Assembly (NCBI RefSeq): GCF_001865995.1
Contig: NZ_MLQQ01000001.1
Location: 310,001 to 374,000, forward strand
Length of the DNA: 64,000 nucleotides
Source of the DNA: Anaerobacillus arseniciselenatis
GTDB lineage: Bacteria; Bacillota; Bacilli; Bacillales; Anaerobacillaceae
Direction: 5' to 3'
The translations under genes and the position numbers were made by a program. The notes under the pieces were generated by a model. That model was not told the origin of the DNA. It saw only the letters and a list, made by a program, of their open reading frames with translations, and ran no database searches. Within the stretch, counting starts at the first letter, position 1. The number at the start of each line of letters is the position of its first letter. Of this stretch, positions 53,770-62,598 are shown in pieces.

Positions 53770-55008
53770 TTAACCTACACACGCTTTCCCTTCTGCTTTT
53801 ATCTCTCTTAATCTTCCTGATCCGATACCGTTTATTCTCGTTAACTCATTTATGGATGAAAATGGCCTTAATTCAATAAGTTGCTTAGCCCTTTCTTCAC
53901 CTATTTGAGTTATATTTTGTAACTGTTCTAATGAGGCATTGTTTATGTCAATACATTCTCCTGAAGTAAGAGGTGACTTTTCTTCTTCATCTTCGCTGTT
54001 AGTCACATGATCATTTTCTTCTTTTGGTAAAGTTACAGCTTCGGGATCGACAGTATACGTTTTTCCATCCGTTGTGATAATAATCGTGCCGTTACTTACC
54101 GTACCGTAAACAGGAATATCCATCATATATAACCTTTCAATGACTTCTCGGTGAGGGTGTCCGTATGAATTGTCTGCCCCTGCAGAATAAATTGTTATGT
54201 CAGGATCGACTGCTCGCAAAAATTTTTCAATATTTGATGTGCTTGATCCATGGTGCCCTAACTGGAAAATATCAGCTTCAACCAGTTCATTTCTTTGCAA
54301 CATCGCTTCTTCAGTTTGCTTTTCAGCATCACCCGTAAATAAAAACGACACTTCACCGAAAGTGGCCACTAAACTAATACTATCTTCATGCAAATCACCA
54401 CTAAGTGTTACAGGGTTAATAACATTAATGAACAGAGAGCCAATTTGAAACTCATCTCCAGACCTTGGCTCATAATAATCAACCTCATGTTCAATAATTG
54501 CATTTATCACACGTTCAAACGTTCTCGTCGTATGAGTACTTCCTGACATCCATACTTCTTGAACTGGGAATGCCTCTAGTACTTTATCTAATTGCCCGAT
54601 ATGATCAGCGTGCGGGTGTGTTCCAACCACCAAGTCGAATTTAGTAATACCAATATTTTGTAAATAAGGCACAACATCATTACGATCATGACGACCTGCA
54701 TCGATAAGAATCGTAAAATCAGGACCTTGTAACAGAGTAGCATCGCCTTGACCAACATCAATAAAGTGAATATATGCCCCGCCATCTATTGTTTCATTTC
54801 TACTTGTTTCTTTTTTGCCATTAGATTCTTCTTTTTCCGATTTGTTTTCACTAATCGTTTCATCACGTTGTTGATTTTTTTCTTCATTTACACTCGTCCC
54901 AACACCTTCGTCAATTATTTGTGCTTCATCGTGAGATTCTTCCACACAACCACTTAATAAAAATAATATAGATACGAGTGAAACGATAATGTAACGACTA
55001 TAGTTCAC
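53770..55008 (-). CDS. ComEC/Rec2-like metallo-beta-lactamase lipoprotein with helix-hairpin-helix domain
   Basis: About 412 residues. A lipoprotein signal peptide ends in FLLSGC; a low-complexity Glu/Lys/Asn linker of 60 residues follows; then a metallo-beta-lactamase domain like that of ComEC (IHFIDVGQGDATLLQ, THPHADHIGQLD, FLFTGDAE, LGHHGSSTS) and a ComEA-type double helix-hairpin-helix (INNASLEQLQNITQIGEERA). Probably an extracellular DNA-acting hydrolase. GTG 55008 gives a normal signal peptide; an upstream ATG at 55056 would add 16 residues. Competence genes are not adjacent. Confidence 0.85.
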   Translation of the reverse strand: MNYSRYIIVSLVSILFLLSGCVEESHDEAQIIDEGVGTSVNEEKNQQRDETISENKSEKEESNGKKETSRNETIDGGAYIHFIDVGQGDATLLQGPDFTILIDAGRHDRNDVVPYLQNIGITKFDLVVGTHPHADHIGQLDKVLEAFPVQEVWMSGSTHTTRTFERVINAIIEHEVDYYEPRSGDEFQIGSLFINVINPVTLSGDLHEDSISLVATFGEVSFLFTGDAEKQTEEAMLQRNELVEADIFQLGHHGSSTSNIEKFLRAVDPDITIYSAGADNSYGHPHREVIERLYMMDIPVYGTVSNGTIIITTDGKTYTVDPEAVTLPKEENDHVTNSEDEEEKSPLTSGECIDINNASLEQLQNITQIGEERAKQLIELRPFSSINELTRINGIGSGRLREIKAEGKACVG

Positions 55009-55111
55009 ATTTTTGAACCTAGCCGCTACGGCTGACATTATAAAAAAACTTAACATAAAAAATAAAATAATGATCTCCCCTTTAGTCTAAGCTGTTTCCT
55101 ACCATTCATAT

Positions 55112-55175
55112 TGTTCTCGAATCTCAGAGGCTCGTTCACGAAAGTATCCACCTTTTTCCATACAAAACCTCAAGG
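55112..55175. repeat. Partial family B repeat
   Basis: CTCGAATCTCAGAGGCTCGT through CCATACAAAACC: the right half of a family B unit. It is followed by CAAC-rich text (CCAACTAACCACTAACCAAC) seen also near 3540, 24930 and 32410. Confidence 0.55.
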
Positions 55176-55224
55176 TCCTAACCAACTAACCACTAACCAA
55201 CAAACCAACTTTCCCACACAAAAT

Positions 55225-55302
55225 GGCTATCCATAAATGTCAAACCACCTCACCATATAAAGATGTGAGGTGGCTGACACTATTATAGGATAGCCATATT
55301 TT
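55225..55302. terminator. Family D palindrome terminating ppsA
   Basis: AAAATGGCTATCC and GGATAGCCATATTTT arms; inner CCACCTCACC / TGTGAGGTGG. Just past the ppsA stop on the minus strand. Confidence 0.72.
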
Positions 55303-57649
55303 ATAGTTTACGCAATTTATTTAAAATAAGTTTTTGTTCTACTGAGGCGATTAACCTTCTTGTATAGGCAATCGTATCAGGGTTGACACTAATACTATCT
55401 ATTCCAGCTTCTACTAAAAACTCTGTAAGTTCAGGATAAAGTGATGGCCCTTGCCCACAAATCGAAACCGTTTTACCATGCTTATGAGCTGCTTCGATTA
55501 ACATTTGAATCGCCCGTTTCACTGAAGGACTTCTTTCATCAAAGTAACCCATACTATTTAATATGCCAGAATCGCGATCTGCCCCCATAATTAACTGTGT
55601 TAAATCATTACTTCCGATACTAAAACCGTCTACAAGTTCTGCAAACTGTTCTGCGTCAAAAATGACAGAAGGTACTTCAGCCATAATCCAAATTTTAAAT
55701 TGATTGTTTTGAACTAATCCTTCTTCAGCCATGATCTGCTTTACTTTTACAACTTCCCAAGGGGTACGTACAAATGGAAGCATAACATTAACATTTGTTA
55801 AGCCATATTCTTCACGAACTTTTTTGATTGCTTGACATTCAAGCCTAAATCCGGCTTCGTAATCTGGTGAAATGTACCGAGAAACACCTCTCCAACCGAT
55901 CATTGGGTTGGCCTCATCTGGCTCAACTTCTTCTCCACCTGTAAGTCCACGGAATTCATTAGAACGAAAATCGCTTAGTCGAACGACTAAAGGTTTTGGA
56001 TATAGTACTTCAGCTGCAGTTGTAATAGCATCAGACATACCGTCAATTAATTTTTCCTCTTGTCCTGTTCTAACTAAATACATCGGGTGAACACCAATAT
56101 TCGTAAATATAAATTCAGTTCTCATTAACCCTATACCATCAAACGGAAGGTTCTTATATTTATGAATTAATTCTGCTTCTCCTAAGTTCATATAAACTTT
56201 TGTTCCAGTAACTGGGGCAAGTTGTGCAAGCAAAGCTTCATCAATAGCCGTTTGAGTACTCGTTGCTGCAACTTCTTGCTTCGTTTCTTGTACTAAATTG
56301 CCACTATATACAACTCCACGAGTTGCATCTACAGTGATTTCCATTTCATCTTCTAACGATTGTGTAGCCGTATTAGCACCGACAATACAAGGAATCCCTA
56401 ACTCTCTTGAAACGATAGCTGCATGGCACGTACGTCCACCTTCATCCGTGACGACAGCTGCAGCTTTCTTTAGCGCAGGAATCATATCTGGATTTGTCAT
56501 CACCGTTACTAAAATATCTCCTTTTTGAACACGAGTAATTTCACTAATATCTTTTATTTTTCTTACTATGCCACTTACCATACCCGGTGAAGCCGCTAAT
56601 CCACGTACAAGTGGTCGACGATCTACTTTAGTATCTTTCACTTCTCCATCTTCCTCCTTTAATGTAGTAATCGGCCGAGCTTGTAATATATATAATTCTT
56701 TCGTATCACTATCAAGCGCCCACTCAATATCCTGGGGAGCATTATAAATTTCTTCGATCCTTAAACTGCTAGTACACAAATGACTAATCTCTTCATCTAC
56801 TAAACATTGAGATGTTACTTGTTCATATCCTAAATAATCTTTCACGGCAACTTCAACTGCACCAACGGCTTCTTTATTTTTAACGATAAGGACGTTTTTC
56901 GTCGCAATTTGCTTTTCATTAACAGTTAGCGTTTTTTTATCAACTAAATATTCATCAGGGGTAACTATGCCTGATACTACAGCTTCTCCTAAGCCCCATG
57001 ATGCATTAATCATAATTTCATTACGATTATTTGTTACAGGGTTTGCTGTAAATAACACACCTGCCTTTTCGCTATTTACCATCTTTTGAACCACTGCACT
57101 TAAGGAAACCTCAAAGTGATCGAAACCTTGATTTTCACGATAATAAATGGCTCGTGCCGTCCATAAAGAAGCCCAACATTTTTTGACATGTTTAATGACT
57201 TCATTAACGCCACAAATTTCTAAATACGTGTCTTGTTGCCCAGCAAAAGATGCTTCTGGTAAATCTTCAGCAGTAGCCGAACTGCGAATAGCTACATCAG
57301 GATCATCAACACCTACCAATTCACTAAACTGACTGTATGCTTCACGAATTTCTTTTTCAATGGACTCTAGCATGTCTGTTTTCTCAATTAAGCTTCTTAT
57401 TTGCTGAGACCTCATTTGTAACTCTGCTGTATTTTCATAATCAATGCAATTAGTGATACTATTTATCTTTTTATTTAAATCTCTTTTTTCAATAAAGTCA
57501 CTGTATGCGGTTGCCGTCACACAAAAACCAGGAGGAACATTAACACCTTTTTGCGTTAACTCACCTAAATTTGCCCCTTTACCACCTACTAATGAAATGT
57601 CCTTTTTATCTATCTCTTCAAATAAGCGAATGTACTGAAATTGTGTCAA
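55301..57649 (-). CDS. ppsA: Phosphoenolpyruvate synthase
   Basis: A 782-residue pyruvate, water dikinase. ATP-grasp N-terminal domain (GGKGANLGELTQKG, FAGQQDTYL, DIEWALD), phosphohistidine domain with the catalytic His in EGGRTCHAAIVSRELG, and a PEP-utilising C-terminal barrel (IGSNDLTQLIMGADRDS, SICGQGPS). It makes PEP from pyruvate for gluconeogenesis. TTG start with AAAGGGGAG upstream. Length is typical. Monocistronic. Confidence 0.93.
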   Translation of the reverse strand: MTQFQYIRLFEEIDKKDISLVGGKGANLGELTQKGVNVPPGFCVTATAYSDFIEKRDLNKKINSITNCIDYENTAELQMRSQQIRSLIEKTDMLESIEKEIREAYSQFSELVGVDDPDVAIRSSATAEDLPEASFAGQQDTYLEICGVNEVIKHVKKCWASLWTARAIYYRENQGFDHFEVSLSAVVQKMVNSEKAGVLFTANPVTNNRNEIMINASWGLGEAVVSGIVTPDEYLVDKKTLTVNEKQIATKNVLIVKNKEAVGAVEVAVKDYLGYEQVTSQCLVDEEISHLCTSSLRIEEIYNAPQDIEWALDSDTKELYILQARPITTLKEEDGEVKDTKVDRRPLVRGLAASPGMVSGIVRKIKDISEITRVQKGDILVTVMTNPDMIPALKKAAAVVTDEGGRTCHAAIVSRELGIPCIVGANTATQSLEDEMEITVDATRGVVYSGNLVQETKQEVAATSTQTAIDEALLAQLAPVTGTKVYMNLGEAELIHKYKNLPFDGIGLMRTEFIFTNIGVHPMYLVRTGQEEKLIDGMSDAITTAAEVLYPKPLVVRLSDFRSNEFRGLTGGEEVEPDEANPMIGWRGVSRYISPDYEAGFRLECQAIKKVREEYGLTNVNVMLPFVRTPWEVVKVKQIMAEEGLVQNNQFKIWIMAEVPSVIFDAEQFAELVDGFSIGSNDLTQLIMGADRDSGILNSMGYFDERSPSVKRAIQMLIEAAHKHGKTVSICGQGPSLYPELTEFLVEAGIDSISVNPDTIAYTRRLIASVEQKLILNKLRKL

Positions 57650-58220
57650 GTTGTTTCTCCCCTTTAACGATTAATTAATATTAGTATATCATAATCATTT
57701 AATTAGTACATACTAATTAAATTGTTTTCATAAATATGTTACATTATATAAAAATACATGAAATTATGATCACAATTTTTGTACAAATATACATTTGATG
57801 GTTTGTTAGTTTGTAAATTAAAATCATTAATAATTTAAACTCGCTTATTTTATTATTTCCTTGTTGTCTTATAATGGTTATAAAGTTGATTACAGTAAAA
57901 ACATTTTCGTCAATGTCTTTAATTGTGAGGAAGATACTGTCAATTCAATAATCTCTTTACTCTAGCACCTAATAGAAAAATAGTTTTCTATAGGAAAGGC
58001 GCAAGCGCCTTGATCAGCGAAGCAACTTCTTCGAATTACTCCTTGAGCTTTGCAGCGAGGAAGTTGATTCAAGTAGAAGCCTCGCTGGAGCTAGACAGCT
58101 TTCCAAGTTTTAATGCTTTCTTACCTTTTATAAAAATAGGAACTCACATCTTACTATCGCTTCTCCCTTTTTTGAGAAAAAAATAAGTTAGCTAAAACAA
58201 TTAAAAAAAAACTAAAAAAA
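57650..58220. other. 571-bp intergenic region, mostly unassigned
   Basis: AT-rich with no convincing ORF. It holds the family C repeat at 57992-58104. Nothing else recognisable before the ECF promoter at 58221. Confidence 0.5.
57992..58104 (+). repeat. Family C repeat
   Basis: AGGAAAGGCGCAAGCGCCTT at the start and GCTGGAGCTAGACAGCTTTC at the end. The most canonical Bacillaceae-like member of the family in this window. Confidence 0.75.
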
Positions 58221-58249
58221 TGTAACTTTTTTTCACGTCATTTCGTCTA
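58221..58249 (+). promoter_or_regulatory. ECF-sigma-type promoter ahead of the truncated sigma gene
   Basis: TGTAAC (58221-58226), 17-nt spacer, CGTC (58244-58247). This is the classic form of autoregulated B. subtilis ECF promoters. Confidence 0.68.
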
Positions 58250-58288
58250 AATATCGAATTTTTTACAGTACGGAAGGTGGTGGTTCAT

Positions 58289-58648
58289 TTGACCGAAAAA
58301 AATAGTAGAAACGGAGAATTGGAAGAGTGGTATAACCTTTACAGCGATGCCGTCTTTAAATATATTTGCGTGATGACTCGGGATTACCAACAGGCTGAGG
58401 ATTTGACCCATGAGACCTTTATTAAGGCCTATAACAACTATGAAACGTTCCAGCGCCAGGCAGAAACGAAAACGTGGCTGTTCCGAATTGCTCATAATGT
58501 GACCATTGATTTTCTCAGGAAGCGTAAGCCACTACGGATCATAGAAAACCTCCTGCAAAATAAGAAGGACTCTACCCCTCTTCCGGAAGACATGCTTCAA
58601 ATGAAGGAAGAGGCGAGGGCACGCTGGTCAAAACCACTGATAAACTAG
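58289..58648 (+). pseudogene. Truncated ECF sigma factor (SigX-like), region 4 lost
   Basis: About 119 residues from TTG 58289 (GGAAGG upstream). Region 2 is intact: WYNLYSDAVFKYICVMTRDY, QQAEDLTHETFIKAY and TWLFRIAHNVTIDFLRKRK, close to SigX-type ECF factors. After LPEDMLQMKEEARARW the reading frame runs into a 52-bp tandem repeat (from 58621) and stops at 58648, so region 4, which binds the -35, is missing. No anti-sigma gene follows. GC content looks higher than in neighbouring genes. Most likely a pseudogene, though region 2 alone could bind core polymerase. Confidence 0.7.
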
Positions 58649-58800
58649 CGTGAATTCCAGTATCTGTTAAACGCGTTGGTCAAAAGCATAGATAAACGAG
58701 TATAAATTCCAGTATCTGTTAAATACACTGACCAAAACCACTGATAAGCGAGTGTGAATTCCAGTATTTGTTAAACGCGCTCGTCAAATCAACTGTATGG
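58621..58800. repeat. Tandem array 'd', 52-bp period
   Basis: AATTCCAGTAT starts at 58653, 58705 and 58757, exactly 52 bp apart. Each unit includes CACTGATAAACGAGTGTG-type text. It begins inside the sigma reading frame. Confidence 0.9.
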
Positions 58801-58817
58801 TATAGGGTGACGCCAAA

Positions 58818-58910
58818 TAACTTCTCTTCTCAGCTCAAACAAAAGAAGAGAAATCCAAAGCTTCAAAATGAGCATTCTGTTCTCTCTTTTACTGCGCATA
58901 ATCCCCATAT
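58818..58910. repeat. Array 'b' unit plus boundary motif
   Basis: CTTCTCTTCT and AGAAGAGAAATCC with AAAATGAGCATTCTG, the reverse of 39141-39200, then ACTGCGCATAATCCCCATAT at 58891. This ties the 58.6-kb locus to the 39-kb locus. Confidence 0.8.
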
Positions 58911-59260
58911 TGCACACTATATCCGTGCACCAATCGACTTATTGATACGTAGATTTTCACATAAACTGTAATATCTGTGCATCAATCGGCATTTTGTTGC
59001 GTGAGTTTTACAGAATCTGTAATTTCTGTGCATCAATCGGCTTATTGATACGTGCATTTTACAGAAACTGTAATATCCGTGCATCAACCGGCTTATTGAT
59101 ACGTAATTTTTACAGAAACTGTAATATCCATGCATCAATCGGCTTATTGATACGTAATTTTTACAGAAACTGTAATATCCATGCATCAATCCGTGTTTTG
59201 ATACGTACATTTTACAAAAATTGTAATACCCATACTTCAATCCATGTTTTTACTGTGTGA
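58911..59260. repeat. Tandem array 'c', seven units of 51-52 bp
   Basis: Unit starts at 58925, 58977, 59028, 59079, 59130, 59181 and 59232. Each has two dyads: ATCAATCGGCTTATTGAT and TTACAGAAACTGTAA. Because 51 is a multiple of three, both strands stay open in some frames; I regard this as non-coding. Confidence 0.93.
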
Positions 59261-59305
59261 ATTTTAAAATAGTGTAATCCAGGTGCATCCATCACAACTT
59301 TATTA

Positions 59306-59366
59306 CACAGTCCCCCCATAATACGTACTACCTAGAGAATACAAACTACTGCACAATCCCCCAGAC
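59306..59366 (+). repeat. Array boundary motif, two copies
   Basis: CACAGTCCCCCCATAATACG at 59306 and CTGCACAATCCCCCAGA at 59349 close the 58.6-kb array block. Confidence 0.68.
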
Positions 59367-59391
59367 TGTTCACTTTGTGATCTATAATAAT

Positions 59392-59430
59392 AAACGCATG
59401 CGATAACTTTGTGAAATCGCATGCGTTTTA
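59392..59430 (+). terminator. Hairpin terminator beyond array 'c'
   Basis: AAACGCATGCGAT pairs with ATCGCATGCGTTT (13 bp), followed by TTTT. It may be the original terminator of the lost sigma/anti-sigma operon. Confidence 0.65.
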
Positions 59431-59587
59431 ATTGCGAATAGCCTGTTTGCACCTCTGAGGTAAACCTGATAATATATGATCAAGGCATTTCCTCTGTTAG
59501 ATATACTTTACATACAATACGCTAATGCGGTTACCGCAACCATCTAGGATAAAAAGTACTAAAACAAGTCACATCATATTAATATTT

Positions 59588-59758
59588 TTATAATCTTGAA
59601 TTTTTCATTTCGTTCATTTTTTCATTTCTAGTATTTTGCTGAAACTTTTCTAATAGCTCTTCAGCCATTTGCCTTTCTTCTTTAGAGTTCCAAAAACTTC
59701 TTTTTTGTTTAGCTAGCACTTTAATGAGAAACTTTTTCTCTTTTAACGTAAGAAGCAT
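59588..59758 (-). CDS. Small helical protein, 56 residues, unknown
   Basis: From ATG 59758 with AAAGGAAG upstream. MLLTLKEKKFLIKVLAKQKR followed by MAEELLEKFQQNTRNEKMNE: one long charged helix. I believe similar proteins exist in other Bacillaceae but cannot name a family. A longer frame starts at 59827. Confidence 0.55.
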   Translation of the reverse strand: MLLTLKEKKFLIKVLAKQKRSFWNSKEERQMAEELLEKFQQNTRNEKMNEMKNSRL

Positions 59759-59946
59759 GATTTCATCTTCCTTTCGTAATAGTAAATCATAGGTTTTCAA
59801 TTTTATTCTTATATAAAATTGTAGCAAAAATTTTTTTCTTTGTCTTAACTTAAGACCTCTAAATCAATAATGTTACGAAAACTGGGGAACAAAAAAAACC
59901 AAGCATCCGCTTGGCTACCATCCTAAAAATATATATTCTCAATTCA

Positions 59947-61155
59947 TTAAAAACCTTTCACTTTCTCTAATGTATGTTCTTCCTCAACTTTTGTGAGTTT
60001 ATCAGCTTTTAAGGAATAGAATAAAATTGTAATACCTGCAATAAATAATACCGCTCCAAAATAAAAGACGAACGAAATGCCGAAATAGCCCGAAAGTACT
60101 CCTCCTAAAACTGGACCTGCTACATTCCCTAAAAAGCGAAAACTTTGGTTATAACCTAACATCTCACCTTGTATTGATAATGGCGCTAACTGTCTAATGT
60201 ATGCAGTCATACATGGAATTAAACCACCAATCGTAATCCCATATAAAAAACGTAGAAATATTAATTGCCAAATACTTGTTACAAACGCTTGCGGGATAAA
60301 ACATACAATGGCAAGGCCTAGGCAAATCATTAACACTTTATCATGACCGATCCTATCACCCAAATTACCCCAACTTCTTGTAGAAACTAAGTTTCCTAAT
60401 CCGGTAATCGAAAAAGCTAAACCGGCTAAAAAAGCTAGATTAGCAGCACTCGTTAATTCATCAACATACAATGCCAGTAACGGCTGCACACTAAAGTTGG
60501 CCGTTTGAATCAAAAACGATAAAAGCATAACTGCTAGTAAAAGCTTACTTTTAAAGACAAGTTGAAAAACTTCTTTTCTACTATAGTTCTTCTTGCTTGT
60601 TCCTTCCTCTTCTTTATTCATTACTTCTTTAATACCGACTGCAACAATCACAGTCGCAAAAGCAATCACAGACGATGTTAAAATAAAAGTATATTGAAAA
60701 CCGACTGCATCTACTAAACTACCACCGATTAATGGACCGAATAAACCACCTGAAACTGTGCCAGTTTGGACCGTTGCTAGCACTTTTCCGGCTCTTTTTT
60801 TATCTGTTTGAGCAGAAATTAGTGCAATTGAAGTTGGAATAAAACCTGTTACAACACCCATAAACATTCTTAAAATAAATAGCTCCGTAACTGACGAAGC
60901 ATAACCCATTAAAAACGTACTTAAAGCAATTCCGAAGCCGGTAATGATTAAGATTTTCTTTCGGCCGTGCTTGTCGCCAAACCTTCCCCATAAAGGTGAT
61001 ATTAAAAACGCCGTTAAAAACGTAATTCCAAACACGAATCCTGACCATTTTTGAACGTAGGCACTTGAATACTCACCAAATGTCCCGATATATAATGATA
61101 AAAATGGCAAAATCATCGTCGCGCTGGCTGCAACTAAAAAGTTACAAATCCACAT
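59947..61155 (-). CDS. MFS multidrug efflux transporter
   Basis: At least 402 residues, twelve helices. MFS loop 2-3 motif GRFGDKHGRKKILI, helix-5 motif C-like VQTGTVSGGLFGPLIGGSLVD, and repeated GNLGDRIGHDKVL after helix 8 place it with drug/H+ antiporters. The first ATG (61155) has no ribosome binding site. An in-frame ATT at 61185, six bases from GAGGTG, would add KVQSRNLLI after Met, so an AUU start is possible. Substrate unknown. Confidence 0.87.
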   Translation of the reverse strand: MWICNFLVAASATMILPFLSLYIGTFGEYSSAYVQKWSGFVFGITFLTAFLISPLWGRFGDKHGRKKILIITGFGIALSTFLMGYASSVTELFILRMFMGVVTGFIPTSIALISAQTDKKRAGKVLATVQTGTVSGGLFGPLIGGSLVDAVGFQYTFILTSSVIAFATVIVAVGIKEVMNKEEEGTSKKNYSRKEVFQLVFKSKLLLAVMLLSFLIQTANFSVQPLLALYVDELTSAANLAFLAGLAFSITGLGNLVSTRSWGNLGDRIGHDKVLMICLGLAIVCFIPQAFVTSIWQLIFLRFLYGITIGGLIPCMTAYIRQLAPLSIQGEMLGYNQSFRFLGNVAGPVLGGVLSGYFGISFVFYFGAVLFIAGITILFYSLKADKLTKVEEEHTLEKVKGF

Positions 61156-61297
61156 TATTAATAAATTTCTACTTTGAACCTTAATAATTAAACACCTCTG
61201 CTCCGCTAGTCCTTCGTGTGCCTAAATATATTATACACGTAATTGTTTGAAAATTGAAGCGAAAATAAAAAAGAACACACTTTAAAGGTGCTCTAAT

Positions 61298-61792
61298 TCA
61301 TCGAATTTTTTGTCCACAGCTATGGCAATATAAATGATTTCCGTTATTTCCGGCTTTACATTGTTGACATATGATTACATTTTGTTTTACAACAAGCGAT
61401 TCACGAATTATAAAAAATAGACTAGTTAAAGTGACACCAGCCCCGATAGTCGTAAGAGAAATGGCCGTCATCACCTGTTCTGGCAATGGCACGTATTGAT
61501 GAAAAATAGTATTTTCAGTAAAGTAAAGTGAACCATACCCTAACAGAAGAGCACCAATAACAACTGCTACCCATAAAAAACTACTTAAACGTCTATTTTG
61601 AACTTCAATTATTTCTGTCTGTTTTTTTTCATTTCCATCAGATTTGAGTTTCTTGTTACTACTTAGTAAAAAGATAATCATCGTTGCAATCGCCACTGAT
61701 AGCACAAGGTATATAATAGACCTGGAAATTAAACTGATAAAAATAAAAAAAAGAGCGACAATTAACATTCGATAAGCTTTACGCGTGTTCAT
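61298..61792 (-). CDS. Membrane protein with C-terminal zinc ribbon
   Basis: About 164 residues: helices near 8-40 (two), 70-90 and 110-130, then a cytosolic C-terminal zinc ribbon CQQC...CHSCGQKIR. Hydrophilic Lys/Glu linker between helices 2 and 3. ATG 61792 follows AGGTGG. No family recognised; zinc-ribbon membrane proteins of this size are common in Bacilli and of unknown role. Confidence 0.68.
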   Translation of the reverse strand: MNTRKAYRMLIVALFFIFISLISRSIIYLVLSVAIATMIIFLLSSNKKLKSDGNEKKQTEIIEVQNRRLSSFLWVAVVIGALLLGYGSLYFTENTIFHQYVPLPEQVMTAISLTTIGAGVTLTSLFFIIRESLVVKQNVIICQQCKAGNNGNHLYCHSCGQKIR

Positions 61793-61868
61793 CACAATTC
61801 CACCTCACAGCGTTCCAATAAAAACTAAACTTATCATAACATAAAATACACATTATATTTGTAGAAAC

Positions 61869-62155
61869 CTTCATGACGATATTCCGTCACCATCTAATAT
61901 TTAAAAGAACGAGCGATTTCCTTCTCTTCGCTGTAAACTTCTAACGAATTTTAGAGGCTCATACAGGATATCACTCTTTCTTTTTTTCATACAAAACGCT
62001 CATGACGGTAACCGTCACCAGTTAATATGGAAAAGAACGAGCAATTTCCTTCTCTTCGCTGTAATCTTCTAGCGAATTTTAGAGGCTCGTTCACGAAATT
62101 ACTCGTTCTTTTTTTATACAAAACTGTAATGACGAAGCACCCGTCACCATATAAG
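61869..62155 (+). repeat. Family B structured repeat, copies 5 and 6 in tandem
   Basis: Two consecutive units share a central CATACAAAACGCTCATGACGG. Unit 6 arms are AAAAGAACGAGCAATTTC and GAAATTACTCGTTCTTTT; unit 5 arms are related but have three mismatches. Core CTTCTCTTCGCTGTAA...GAATTTTAGAGGCTC in both. It occupies the first part of the 800-bp gap before fdhF. Confidence 0.82.
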
Positions 62156-62227
62156 AAGTAAATGCCGACCGAAATCTATTCCAACTTTCTGCTAACCTAC
62201 AAACCCCTAAACAACTTTTACAAAAAA

Positions 62228-62276
62228 AAAGCTATATTTTCGAGAACTATATTAAGTCCTAGAAAATATAGCTTTA
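62228..62276. terminator. AT-rich hairpin terminator
   Basis: AAAGCTATATTTTC pairs with GAAAATATAGCTTT, flanked by A-rich sequence on the left. It acts on the minus strand best. 62280-62580 is AT-rich and must hold the fdhF promoter, which I could not define. Confidence 0.6.
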
Positions 62277-62598
62277 AAATGTTTATTTTATTGATGCTTA
62301 TCTACTTAATAAACGCTAATTTTTCATTTTTAAACTTATTTATTAATTTACCACATTTTTTCGTTTCACGAAATAATTTCATCTTAATACTCTACGCAAT
62401 AAACCCTTTTGTTATTATTCACAAAAACTCCTTAATTTCTATTGTAGAAGTTTGTGATTTTTGTACTTATTATATTTTTGAAATTTTGATACAATTAGTA
62501 GTGTATTATTATTCCTAATCTTTATATTAGTATATTTCTTTGGAATTAATACATTTTCTAAGTAGTTTGATAGAAAAATGAGAGGGGAGTTTTTTAAA

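Noticed and set aside
58917-59260. Open reading frames on both strands through array c, encoding 17-residue repeats
   Set aside because: They arise because 51 bp is divisible by three; no ribosome binding site, and both strands are open over the same repeats.
62162-62518. Plus-strand 118-residue hydrophobic reading frame before fdhF
   Set aside because: Low-complexity AT-rich translation that includes a terminator hairpin; no ribosome binding site.
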